13,968 bases of DNA from JBCCZC01 sp039188505 (GCA_039188505.1 JBCCZC010000119.1:1-13968), one strand, 5' to 3'; shown: positions 1 through 7,472, counted from the stretch's first letter. A program made the numbers and translations. The notes: generated by a model not told the origin, from the sequence alone.

Positions 1-281
1 GTCAGCTGCCCCGCCCCGAGATCCATCACGTGATCCGACGTGCCGGCGAAGATCGGCACCGGCACGGACTCGCCGGGGAGAAAGAGCATCGAACGCGTGA
101 GGGGAATGCCACTCGCGGCGGCCTCCTCCCACTGGTCGATCCGGTCTTCGGACCAGAGGGTCATGTCGTACTCGAGGTCGAGGACGGGCGGCAGCGGCGG
201 CACCTCGGCGTCGAGGGCGGCGGCGGGACCGAGCCGGAGCAGCAGCAGACCGGCGAAGAGGAGGCGGGCGCGCGGAATCAT
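1..281 (-). CDS. Sortase-like protein, N-terminal part only (cut by window edge)
   Basis: An open frame runs from an ATG at 281 off the left edge, so only about 93 N-terminal residues are visible. Residues 1-22 look like a signal peptide or membrane anchor (basic start, Leu-rich core, AAA). A Pro-rich linker follows. Residues 66-91 contain the pattern LFLPG-x3-PxPxxAGTSD-x4-D-x-GAG. The same pattern occurs at residues 90-115 of the complete sortase at 8823-9563, just before that enzyme's catalytic His region, and this match is the main ground for the call. The catalytic His, Cys and Arg would lie beyond the window, so activity cannot be judged. No clear ribosome binding site precedes 281; this start was chosen because it gives a good signal sequence. 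The gene diverges from the mepK-like gene at 429. It could be a degenerate or repurposed sortase-fold protein. Confidence 0.7.
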   Translation of the reverse strand, partial: MIPRARLLFAGLLLLRLGPAAALDAEVPPLPPVLDLEYDMTLWSEDRIDQWEEAAASGIPLTRSMLFLPGESVPVPIFAGTSDHVMDLGAGQL

Positions 282-371
282 CGGGGTGTCGTGGCTTCGA
301 TGATGAGAGTTTGCCTCAAGCGACAGCGGGGCGAAACCGGCGGCTCGGGAACGCGCACCTTCACGCCGCGC

Positions 372-428
372 TTGATTTCCCTACGGGAGCCCGGGAGAAT
401 AGCTAACCTATTGATAATAATAATTAAA
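372..428 (+). promoter_or_regulatory. Candidate promoter and AT-rich leader of the mepK-like gene
   Basis: TTGATT (372-377) and GAGAAT (395-400) lie 17 bases apart and each match four of six sigma-70 consensus positions. The leader that follows (about 401-428) is almost pure A/T (a run of TAA/ATT triplets), in sharp contrast to the GC-rich surroundings. It runs directly into the ATG at 429 and has no Shine-Dalgarno sequence. The opposite strand of the same patch (TATTAT runs) could equally drive the divergent sortase-like gene at 281. This is a prediction by eye. Confidence 0.35.
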
Positions 429-917
429 ATGGTTAAAGCCCTGCTCTTTCCGCTCCTCCTCGCGCTCACCGAGGACACCCGCAGCCTCGCCTTCGTCCAC
501 ACGCACACGGGCGAGCGTATCGACGTCACCTACCGGATCGCCGGCGAGCTCGTGCCGGAAGCGATCGACGACCTCAACCGGTTCCTGCGCGACCACCGCA
601 ATGGCGAGGTGATGGAGATGGATCCGCGCCTCTTCGATCTGCTCTGGACCATGCGCGAACGGGCTGGCTCCGATGAGCCTTTCCACCTGGTCTCGGGCTA
701 TCGCTCGCCGCAGACCAACGAGATGCTGCGCGGCCAGGGCCGCAAGGTCGCGAAGAAGAGCCAGCACGTCGAAGGCAAGGCCATCGACGTGCGCCTCCCC
801 GGCGTGCCGACCGAGCGTCTCCGCGACATTGCCCGGGAGCTGGGCGTCGGCGGCGTCGGCTTCTATCAGCGATCCGACTTCGTGCACGTCGACACCGGGC
901 GTGTTCGCTACTGGTAA
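429..917 (+). CDS. mepK: MepK/YcbK-type murein endopeptidase (DUF882, peptidase M15-like)
   Basis: This 162-aa protein resembles E. coli YcbK (MepK) along its length. MepK is a periplasmic zinc enzyme that cuts 3-3 (L,D) cross-links in peptidoglycan. Visible family hallmarks are HTGE (residues 26-29), LVSGYRS (87-93), VAKKSQH (107-113), AIDV (118-121) and the closing FVHVDTG-RVRYW. His113, Asp120 and His153 match the zinc ligands of the LAS/M15 fold. The N-terminus (MVKALLFPLLLAL) is a short hydrophobic export signal or anchor rather than the twin-arginine leader of E. coli YcbK. The ATG at 429 was chosen because it directly precedes that segment, though it lacks a ribosome binding site. The frame stays open far upstream, and ATGs near 300 would give a longer N-terminus. 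The gene ends 3 bases before the end of the opposing ldtD-like gene. Confidence 0.88.
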   Translation: MVKALLFPLLLALTEDTRSLAFVHTHTGERIDVTYRIAGELVPEAIDDLNRFLRDHRNGEVMEMDPRLFDLLWTMRERAGSDEPFHLVSGYRSPQTNEMLRGQGRKVAKKSQHVEGKAIDVRLPGVPTERLRDIARELGVGGVGFYQRSDFVHVDTGRVRYW

Positions 918-920
918 CGC

Positions 921-2586
921 TCAGGGGGCCGCGTCGAGGCCTTCCGGAAAGTCGTCGAAGGGCACCACGGTGAAGCCGGCATCCAAGGCGGCGAGCACGG
1001 CGCCATCGCGGTCATAGACGTCGGGCAAGAACCGCGGCTCACCGTCCGCGCCGAAAACCACCGTCCAGTAGAGGACCATCACCGGCAGCGGTTCGTCCAG
1101 GTAGACGGTCTTCGTTTGTCCCGCTTCGATCAAGTCAGCGATGGATTCGTCCGTCCACTGGGGATCGTCGAGCAGCAGGCGCGCGAACTCGAAAGGCTTC
1201 TCGATCCGGATGCAGCCCGAGGAGAACGTCCGCACCTGGTCATCGAAGTGCTCCTTGTGCGGCGTGTCGTGCAGGAACACGAAGTGCGGGTTCGGGAAGA
1301 TGAACTTGACCTGGCCCAGGGCGTTCTCGGGCCCCGGTCGCTGCACGACCTGGTAGGGGAAGCGCCCGGCGCTGACCGCGTCCCAGTCGATCGAGGCGGG
1401 ATCGACTTCCTTCCCCTCGCGGTCGACCAGCTTCATGTCCTTCTCGTCGAGGTAGCCGCGGTCGGCCTTGATCTTCGGCAGGATGTCGCGGCGCAGGATG
1501 CCTGGCGGCACGGTCCAGGTCGGATTGAACTGGGCGTATTTGATCTTGCCTTCGAAGACCGGCGTCTTGCGGTAGGTTCGGCCGACCTGTGCCTTGGTCT
1601 CCCAGACGGTGGCGTGATCGCGGACCAGGTAGGCGCGGAAATCAGCGATGTTGACCACCACGAAGTCGTCCTCCTCGCGGACATCACGAAAGACCCACCG
1701 GGTTCGCTCGAGATTGACCCGGATCTGGTCGATCCGTGCCTGCAGAGACACGTTGAGGGGCGCGAGCGTACCGGCGCCGACAGCGCCATCGACATCGATT
1801 CGCTCGTCGCGCTGGAACGCCAGCACCGCGTCCTCGAGCGCGTCGTCGAAGGTTCGATCGTCCGTTGATGCACTCGCCGGCAGGTGCTCCGAGGCCTGCA
1901 GGCGCGCCCGCAGCAGCGGGATCCGGTCGTCGGTCATGCCCTTACGGAGTGTCGGCCCGGCCGGGACGGCGGGATAGCCACCGCCTTCGCTCGCCGCCTG
2001 CTCCCGGTAGGTCGCGAGGAGATCCTTCAGCTGCCGGTAGTAGCCGCTCCGCTGCAGATAGTCGGACGTGAAACCGGCGAGATTGCCGGATCGCATGGCG
2101 TCTTCGACGAAAGCGATCGGGTCCCGGTCGCCGAACCGTCGGCTCAGGTTCCAGTCAGCATCCAGGCGCACCGGCGCGACCTTCCCGAATTCCTGATGGT
2201 ACAGGTAGCGCACCAGCGAATCGGTCAAGAGGAGGTCCAGCGCGCCGCGATGCTCGGCCCCATCGGCCTGCCGTAACCGCAGCAGCGCTTCGTGGTGGTA
2301 ATCCCGCGGCAGCAGCCCATCGGCCGCAGGTGTCGCCGACGGTCGCGATGAGATCGTCGATCGCCGCCTCGTCGGTCCAGAGCGGGCGATAGCGGCTGCG
2401 ATCGTAGAGGGCGAGGTAGACATTGCGTCCCGCAATCTCCTCCCCCGCGATCAGAAGACTGTCCGTGTGGCGGAGCCGTTCGATCGCTTCACGGATGTGC
2501 TCGATGACGGCGTCGTCTTCGGCCAGCGCACGCGAAGAAAGCAGGACGAGCCCCGCCAGCAGCACGACCAGGATGCGTCTCGACAT
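921..2586 (-). CDS. ldtD: LdtD/YcbB-type L,D-transpeptidase, split by a one-base frameshift
   Basis: This periplasmic enzyme would form 3-3 peptidoglycan cross-links. The start at 2586 has a GGGGAG site about 6-10 bases upstream and encodes a signal peptide (MSRRILVVLLAGLVLL, ending ALA). The N-terminal domain follows (YRPLWTDEAAIDDLIATVGD). Near 2325-2345 the reading frame changes by one base, and the family sequence resumes in the neighbouring frame (AADGLLPRDYHHEAL), open to the TAA at 921-923. The downstream part has a peptidoglycan-binding-like helical region (AVLAFQRDERIDVDG), the YcbB-typical FNPTWTVPPGI segment and the YkuD catalytic motif HDTPHKEHF-x7-SSGCIRI, with the nucleophile Cys at 1212-1214. 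Only the frameshift is abnormal: either a real inactivating mutation or a sequence error. If real, the enzyme would be separated from its signal peptide. The gene is tail-to-tail with the mepK-like gene. Confidence 0.85.
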
Positions 2587-2645
2587 TTCGATCTCCCCAT
2601 GCAGGTTGCCCACGCGGCTGCGCACCGGCTAGGCTCACAGCTAAA

Positions 2646-2664
2646 GGCGTCCATGCCGGACGCC
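2646..2664 (+). promoter_or_regulatory. Hairpin in the leader of the VOC gene
   Basis: GGCGTCC (2646-2652) and GGACGCC (2658-2664) form a perfect 7-bp stem around a 5-base loop. A pyrimidine run (CCTTCCCTTTT) follows before the GGAG site and GTG start at 2690. It lies in the short divergent gap between the ldtD-like and VOC genes. It could act as a leader attenuator or a protein-binding dyad; the function is unknown. Confidence 0.3.
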
Positions 2665-2689
2665 CCTTCCCTTTTGCCGGAGTATCGCC

Positions 2690-3505
2690 GTGACCCGACC
2701 CCAGCGACAACCCGTGCGCCACTGGCTCGCCCTGCTGCTGATCGGCCTCCTGCCCGTGGCTCCAAACGCCGCCGAGATCCGCTGGTTCGAGCTGATCAGC
2801 GAGGATGCCGAGGCCTCGGTGGACTTCTACCGGGAGCTCTTCGGCTGGCGCATCGAACGCTCGCCCACCGGATCCCTCGTCGCCTACCTGGGCGACAAGC
2901 CCATTGCCGGCATCAGCCAGATCGAGGCAACGGACAATGACGTCCGGGAATCCCAGTGGTTTCCGTCCTTCAGCGTCCCCAACGCGACCCTGGCGGCCGA
3001 TGCCGCGGAAAAGGCAGGCGCCGAGATCGTCGAAGGGCCGGCCTACGTGGACGGCTACGGCGACTACGCCGTGATCCGCGATCCTCAGGGGGCGATCATG
3101 ATGCTCGCCAACATCGGCGCGGTGCCCGTCGCCGACAAAACGGCGGGCAACTGGGTCTGGGGCGAACTCTGGACGACCGATACGGACGGCTCGGCGCTCT
3201 TCTACCACGCGCTCTCCGAGCTCACGATGGCCTGGACGGACACGTCGGCCGGCGACAAGTATCTCGTCCTGATGCAGGGCGAGCAGTCGATCGGCGGTGT
3301 CGTCGAGGTTGAGGACCCAGAGTTTCCCACCCGGTGGGGCGGCTATATCGCCGTCGATGACCTGGAGGACACGGTCGAGAAGGCCCGGAAGCTCGGCGGC
3401 ACGATCTTCGAGGAGGAGTTGAAGCCCTACCGCGTTGCCGTGCTGGCGGATCCCGCAGGCGCCGTCTTCTTCATCTATGAGCTCGACGCGGAGGACGCGT
3501 CATGA
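2690..3505 (+). CDS. Exported protein with two VOC (glyoxalase/bleomycin-resistance fold) domains
   Basis: This 271-aa protein starts with a signal peptide (residues 1-28: basic N-terminus, LALLLIGLLP core, ending NAA). Two vicinal-oxygen-chelate-type domains follow. The first (about 30-140) opens with IRWFELISEDAEASVDFYRE and closes with AVIRDPQGAIMMLA. The second (about 155-266) opens with GELWTTDTDGSALFYHA and closes with AVLADPAGAVFFIYE. This tandem layout is typical of the VOC family. Most relatives I know are cytoplasmic, so the export signal is unusual. No substrate can be inferred. The GTG at 2690 was chosen because GGAG lies 7 bases upstream and no better start precedes the signal peptide. 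The stop overlaps the next gene by ATGA, so the two are probably co-transcribed. Confidence 0.85.
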   Translation: MTRPQRQPVRHWLALLLIGLLPVAPNAAEIRWFELISEDAEASVDFYRELFGWRIERSPTGSLVAYLGDKPIAGISQIEATDNDVRESQWFPSFSVPNATLAADAAEKAGAEIVEGPAYVDGYGDYAVIRDPQGAIMMLANIGAVPVADKTAGNWVWGELWTTDTDGSALFYHALSELTMAWTDTSAGDKYLVLMQGEQSIGGVVEVEDPEFPTRWGGYIAVDDLEDTVEKARKLGGTIFEEELKPYRVAVLADPAGAVFFIYELDAEDAS

Positions 3506-3771
3506 AGCGGCTTCGCCTGAGCATCGCCTTCGCCGTTGCCGCGCTCCTGACCGCCTCGTGCGGTGATCCCGGCAATGTCCGCGTCTCGACCGGCGTATCG
3601 GTCTATCACGGCTACGGCTACGGCCCGGGCTGGTACGGCGGCTGGCACCATCGGCCCTATCGCCCGAGACCGCCGCACGGTCCCGGCTATCGTCCGCCGA
3701 ACCGCCCGGTTCAGCTGCCGACTACGCGCCCGGTGCCACGCCCAACACCAAGACCCATGCCCAGGGGCTGA
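3502..3771 (+). CDS. Small Gly/Tyr/Trp- then Pro/Arg-rich lipoprotein
   Basis: This 89-aa protein has a lipoprotein-type signal (MKRLRLSIAFAVAALLTASC) with the candidate lipidated Cys at residue 20. Thr at -3 makes the lipobox imperfect. The mature part is low complexity: a YHGYGYGPGWYGGWHHRPY stretch and then a Pro/Arg-rich tail with repeats of R-P-x-P and PRP. This composition resembles small envelope lipoproteins of Proteobacteria of unknown function. The start overlaps the stop of the VOC gene (ATGA), which argues for translational coupling and supports the start. It ends 3 bases before the end of the opposing AraC-family gene. No catalytic motif is visible, and the tail is probably disordered. 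Confidence 0.7.
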   Translation: MKRLRLSIAFAVAALLTASCGDPGNVRVSTGVSVYHGYGYGPGWYGGWHHRPYRPRPPHGPGYRPPNRPVQLPTTRPVPRPTPRPMPRG

Positions 3772-3774
3772 GGC

Positions 3775-4815
3775 CTACCCCTCGACCTCAGGCTCCCGGG
3801 CCCGCCGCCTGAACTCGCTTGGCGTCACGCCCGTCCAGCGGCGGAAGGCGCGCGAGAACACCGCGGGATCGAGGTAGCCCACGCCGACGGCAATGTCCTG
3901 AATCGGGCGGTCGGTTTCGGCAAGCTCTTCCTCGGCGCGTTCTCGTCGCAGCGCCGCGAGCTCCCGCTGGATGGACGTTCCGTGGGCCTGGAGGTGGCGA
4001 GCGAGCGTCCGCGGCGTCATGCCGCACAACTCGGCAATACGCCGGGTGTTGAGATCGGGCACCCGCAGGTGCGGCCTGAGCGCCTGCCGCAGCGAATCGA
4101 CGATGGTCGCCGCCGGCTTCTCCGGTGAAGGCCCCAGGTCCGGCGATGCGAGCCCAGGTCGGCTGGTATCCGTGGCCCAGGGGAGAAGCATCCACTCGAC
4201 CGGGAAGATGAGGCTGAAGCCGTACGTGTCGGTGGATGCGACCTTGATGCCGAAATAGTTCGGCGGGACGACCTCGGGGTCGCAGAGCCGCGCAAGGACC
4301 CGGCTTCCGTCCCAGCGATCACCCACGGCCGGGCGGATGATCGACAGGAGGTAGGCGATGCCGAAGCCGTCGTTGTGGCGCGGCTGCAGCCCGCCATCCG
4401 ATACGCGGCGCTCGCCGAAGGTCACGCGTTCACCCTGGGTCTCGAGCACGAAGTGGACCGAGCTCGCATCCCTCGCCGCCGCGATGGTGAATCGCAGGAG
4501 CAGATCGCCGACGCTATGGGCCGCGGCCGCGGCTTCGGTCAATGGCGACCAGGACCAGGGGTCCAGCTTCTCGCCGACGTGAACACCGAAATGCGGGTCG
4601 CCGGACGCGGTGGCGAGGTCCTCGACGAGGTGGTACATCGTCGACGCGGGAACGAACATCTCGCTGTCGCTCAGCGCATCCGGCGCGAGGTTATGGCGCG
4701 CAAAAACGGGGGCGATCGTGCGATCAGCGCGCTCGAGCGCCTCCACGAGCGGCAACACGAGGTTGAGCCGCACAAGCGGGAGATGGGAACGCGGGGACTT
4801 TCTGGATGTGCTCAT
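3775..4815 (-). CDS. AraC-family transcriptional regulator with an Arabinose_bd-type N-terminal domain
   Basis: Counted from the ATG at 4815 this is a 346-aa DNA-binding regulator. Residues about 20-210 resemble the ligand-sensing domain of the OruR/ArgR-like branch of AraC regulators (PPNYFGIKV, YGFSLIFPVEWM). Residues about 258-336 form the double helix-turn-helix, with RRIAELCGMTPRTLARHLQ as the first helix pair and IQDIAVGVGYLDPAVFSRAF followed by WTGVTPSEFRR as the second. That is the canonical AraC signature. Alternative starts at 4872 (ATG) and 4890 (GTG) add 19-25 residues; 4815 gives a length typical of the family, although no start has a strong ribosome binding site. It sits downstream of the truncated M19 gene on the same strand and tail-to-tail with the lipoprotein at 3502-3771. 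Its target and ligand cannot be read from the sequence. Confidence 0.88.
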   Translation of the reverse strand: MSTSRKSPRSHLPLVRLNLVLPLVEALERADRTIAPVFARHNLAPDALSDSEMFVPASTMYHLVEDLATASGDPHFGVHVGEKLDPWSWSPLTEAAAAAHSVGDLLLRFTIAAARDASSVHFVLETQGERVTFGERRVSDGGLQPRHNDGFGIAYLLSIIRPAVGDRWDGSRVLARLCDPEVVPPNYFGIKVASTDTYGFSLIFPVEWMLLPWATDTSRPGLASPDLGPSPEKPAATIVDSLRQALRPHLRVPDLNTRRIAELCGMTPRTLARHLQAHGTSIQRELAALRRERAEEELAETDRPIQDIAVGVGYLDPAVFSRAFRRWTGVTPSEFRRRAREPEVEG

Positions 4816-5250
4816 GGGCGCTACAGGGATTCCGGGGATCGCCGAAATCCTAGGCAGTTCACGCCATCCCATCTTGACATTTTCGGCCACAGACTAGCCA
4901 CTAGGCCGCAGATGGTCGATACCCGCTCGAGCTACAGAGCTGCTCGTGGCCAATAGGCAACCGATCCCACCACGTCGAACTCGAACGGGACCTCAAACCC
5001 GTCTCGAGCGGCCCTGCGTGATTGTCGGCCCCGGCTCGGCGAGATGCCGATATCGCTCAGCGGCCATTGCCAACGGGCACGGCCTGTCGCACCCGTGGCC
5101 GCGCCGCTTGTCGCGGGGGCAAGAACCGGACCGCTGGATGGCGGCCCGCCGTTTGGCTCCTCCGAGTTGCCGCCGACCCGCAGAACCGCGACCGCGACGA
5201 CTTCGGTGAAGACCACGATCCCGACATCGCCGACGGACACACCGTCGAAC
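4816..5250. other. Stretch without a recognisable gene, between the araC-type gene and the M19-like remnant
   Basis: Several frames are open here on both strands, but none gives a protein I recognise and none has a convincing start. The minus-strand frame that continues the M19 gene runs to 5057 with low-complexity, Ser/Arg-rich sequence. A second minus frame runs from about 5257 to 4932 (KFDGVSVGDVGIVVFTEVV, then a Pro/Gly/Ala-rich part). Similarity to M19 enzymes stops at the right end of this stretch, so it looks like foreign or rearranged DNA that replaced the 3' end of that gene. I see no terminal repeats or transposase remnant. Confidence 0.4.
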
Positions 5251-5986
5251 TTCTCTTGGGCGTGGCCTTGGGCTCGTCCGTATAGAGCCCGGCTGGCACC
5301 GAGTGCGTGTAGACGAAGGGCACGCCCGGGTAATTCCCTTCCATGTAGTCCATGGCGTCGTTCGCCGTCTTTGAACCCGTATGGCTGAGATCGAGCAGGA
5401 TGCCGAAGCGCACCAGCTCGTCGATCACCTGGCGGCCCCAGTCGGTGAGGCCGATGTCGTTTCCGTTGTAAGCAGCAAGCTGTCCGGAACCGGTTCTGAA
5501 GGTGTCGTTGTAGGCGAGGATCATGCGCTTGATCCCCATGTCCTTGAGCAGCGCCATCTTCTTGAGGTCGTCATTCAGGATCGTGGCGGTCTGACTGTTC
5601 CAGATAACGGCCGTCTTGCCCTGGATATGTGCGGCCTCGATATCGCGGGTGCTGTGGACGATCTGGAACTTGTCAGGCTGCGCGGCCATGGCGGCCCGGA
5701 AGTGATAATGCTGCTCTTGCAGGACCTCGAAATTCATGTCCGCAGCCGCCAACGTCATCTCGTGGCCAGTGATCCCATTGTCACGGGCGAGCTGGAAGTA
5801 ATCGTGGAGCTGCTCGTAGTCCGTCCAGCCCGTGCCGTAGGGGCTGGCGAGCATGCCGATCACGATCGTGTCGTGGACGAACTGCTTGGCCTCGTCAGAA
5901 GCCGGCCAGGTCTTGCTCTCCACGCTGGCGATGGACGCACTGCTGATCATGACGCTCGCCGCCAGGACAGAGTTGCGCAATTTCAT
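5057..5986 (-). pseudogene. Peptidase M19 (membrane dipeptidase)-like protein, C-terminal part lost
   Basis: The N-terminal 244 residues resemble secreted M19-type amidohydrolases: signal peptide (1-24), HDTIVIGMLASPYGTGW (38-54), TGHEMTLAAADMNFE (73-87), GKTAVIWNSQTATI (123-136), NDTFRTGSGQLAAYNGNDIG (160-179), LLDLSHTG (197-204) and FVYTHSVPAGLY (224-235). His202 and His228 match the second pair of metal ligands in the family. Past residue 244 (about 5255) the sequence turns into Ser/Arg-rich text with no family resemblance. The remaining barrel, which I estimate at 100 or more residues, is absent. The start at 5986 has GGAG 8 bases upstream. The HxD and Glu positions of classical renal dipeptidase (here HDT and IWNSQ) are not conserved even in the intact part. 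It is probably inactive; a genuine hybrid protein is possible but less likely. Confidence 0.75.
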
Positions 5987-6057
5987 GTTCAGACTCCGGG
6001 ATCCCGATAAAAGGCCCGAGGATAGCCGGTCGCCGCTTCCGTTGGGAGCCGGTGCCG

Positions 6058-6079
6058 CGAGACTGCATCGACAGTCTCG
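6058..6079. promoter_or_regulatory. Perfect inverted repeat between the M19-like gene and the patatin gene
   Basis: CGAGACTG (6058-6065) and CAGTCTCG (6072-6079) form a perfect 8-bp dyad around a 6-base spacer, in the divergent gap. The half-site CAGTCTCGG occurs again at 6172-6180, just inside the patatin reading frame. There is no following T-run, and it lies between two divergent starts, so an operator is more likely than a terminator. The binding protein is unknown. Confidence 0.4.
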
Positions 6080-6168
6080 GATCCTGCGAATGGACTGCTA
6101 TCCTCGAGTCATTCGGAAGCAAGAAAGCACACCTCATGGCACCAAGAACGACGCCGCCGGGCTTGCGC

Positions 6169-7389
6169 ATGCAGTCTCGGGAGATCACCAGAATCGTCGC
6201 CCTCTCCGGCTGCCTCCTGCTGTCCGCCTGCGCGTCTGTGGTCAGGACCCCGCTGCCGGAGGAACTGCATGAGGATGTGACCGTTCTCGGGCGCGAAGAC
6301 CTGCGCCACTGGGGCGACGGACGCGAGGTTCGGATCCTCCCTGGCATTACTTCGCTCGAGGAACTCGAGGAGAAATATGGCGGCATCATGAACCAGGAGC
6401 ACAACTACCTGGTCATCTCGGGAGGCGGCGCCAACGGCGCCTACGGAGCCGGCGTTCTGAAGGCGTGGACCGATCTTGGCACCCGACCCGAGTTCACGGC
6501 CGTAACCGGCGTCAGCACCGGTGCGCTGACAGCGCCTTTTGCCTTCCTGGGCAGCGACTACGACGACGAGCTGGAGCTCGTCTACACCACGCTCGATACG
6601 ACACGCATCATCGATACGCGCAACGTGTTCTCCATCTTCGGTGCCGATTCCATCGTCGATACGACGCCGCTGTCGCTGCTGCTCGAGGAAATGGTCGACG
6701 ACGAGATGATCGCGGCAATCGCCCGCGAGCATCAGCGCGGCCGGACGCTGTCGGTCGGAACGACCAACATGGACGCCGGACGTCCGGTTGTCTGGAACCT
6801 GACGCGAATCGCCGCATCCGGACACCCCGACGCCCCGGCGCTGATCCGCGATGCGCTGCTTGCATCGGCGTCGATCCCGGGCGCCTTTCCGCCGGTGTAC
6901 ATCGAGGTCGAGGCCAGCGATGGCAATACCTACGACGAGATGCACGCCGATGGCGGGGTGACCTCGCAGATGTATTTCTACCCCGCAGGCGTCGATTGGG
7001 GCGACGTCGAGGCGTTGCTCGGGGTCCAGGGCAAGCCCACGATCTGGGTCATCCGCAACGCGTACGTCCGCCCGCGCTACAAGATCGTCCAGCCCCGGCT
7101 GATCCCGATCGCCGGCCACACGATCGACTCGCTGATCCGTACCCAGGGCATCGGCGACTTCTTCCGCATCTCCACACTGGCCGATCGCGACGGTCTCGAT
7201 CTCGAGGCCACCTGGATCCCCGACGAGGCCCACGAGGCCGTCGGCGTCGAGCCCGATCAGGCCTTCGACCCGAAGTACATGAAAGCGCTGTTCGAGTTCG
7301 GCTACCGCCGCACGCTGGAGGGCCTGACCTGGCAGGACTTCTCGGAGATGATCGAGGAAGCCAAGGGCGTGGAGTTCGACGACGACTGA
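6169..7389 (+). CDS. Patatin-like phospholipase, lipoprotein
   Basis: This 406-aa protein begins with a lipoprotein signal (MQSREITRIVALSGCLLLSAC, Cys21). The patatin domain shows all three catalytic elements: the oxyanion-hole loop GGGANGAYG (85-93), the nucleophile elbow GVSTG with Ser116, and the catalytic Asp261 in DGG. After the nucleophile come a typical TTxxDTxRIIDxRNxF region and the ASASIPGAFPPV segment (232-243). It is expected to be a Ser-Asp dyad acyl hydrolase acting on lipids at the envelope; the substrate is not predictable. The ATG at 6169 gives a lipoprotein signal of normal length. An ATG at 6136 would add 11 residues, and neither has a strong ribosome binding site. The gene is divergent from the M19-like remnant and is followed 95 bases later by the toxin-antitoxin pair. 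Confidence 0.88.
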   Translation: MQSREITRIVALSGCLLLSACASVVRTPLPEELHEDVTVLGREDLRHWGDGREVRILPGITSLEELEEKYGGIMNQEHNYLVISGGGANGAYGAGVLKAWTDLGTRPEFTAVTGVSTGALTAPFAFLGSDYDDELELVYTTLDTTRIIDTRNVFSIFGADSIVDTTPLSLLLEEMVDDEMIAAIAREHQRGRTLSVGTTNMDAGRPVVWNLTRIAASGHPDAPALIRDALLASASIPGAFPPVYIEVEASDGNTYDEMHADGGVTSQMYFYPAGVDWGDVEALLGVQGKPTIWVIRNAYVRPRYKIVQPRLIPIAGHTIDSLIRTQGIGDFFRISTLADRDGLDLEATWIPDEAHEAVGVEPDQAFDPKYMKALFEFGYRRTLEGLTWQDFSEMIEEAKGVEFDDD

Positions 7390-7450
7390 TCGGAAACCGC
7401 GCGATACCGCGCGTATTCGCCCACACAACGACGGAAGGCCTGCTTTGCTA

Positions 7451-7472
7451 GCATTGCATGCATTGAATGCAA
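7451..7472. promoter_or_regulatory. Candidate autoregulatory operator of the toxin-antitoxin operon
   Basis: Nested dyads just upstream of the antitoxin start: TTGCAT (7454-7459) with ATGCAA (7467-7472), GCATT (7451-7455) with AATGC (7466-7470), and the palindrome TGCATGCA (7455-7462). FitA/VapB-type ribbon-helix-helix antitoxins usually bind such dyads to repress their own operon, so the position fits. The dyad covers a possible ATG at 7467, which supports the downstream ATG at 7485 as the real start. Confidence 0.5.

Noticed and set aside
30..428. Upstream extension of the mepK-like frame to 30
   Set aside because: It overlaps the sortase-like gene on the other strand, its translation is Arg/Gly-rich frame shadow, and family similarity begins only after 429.
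7396..7415. Tandem ACCGCGCG repeat after the patatin stop
   Set aside because: Only two short GC-rich copies; expected by chance in sequence of this composition.
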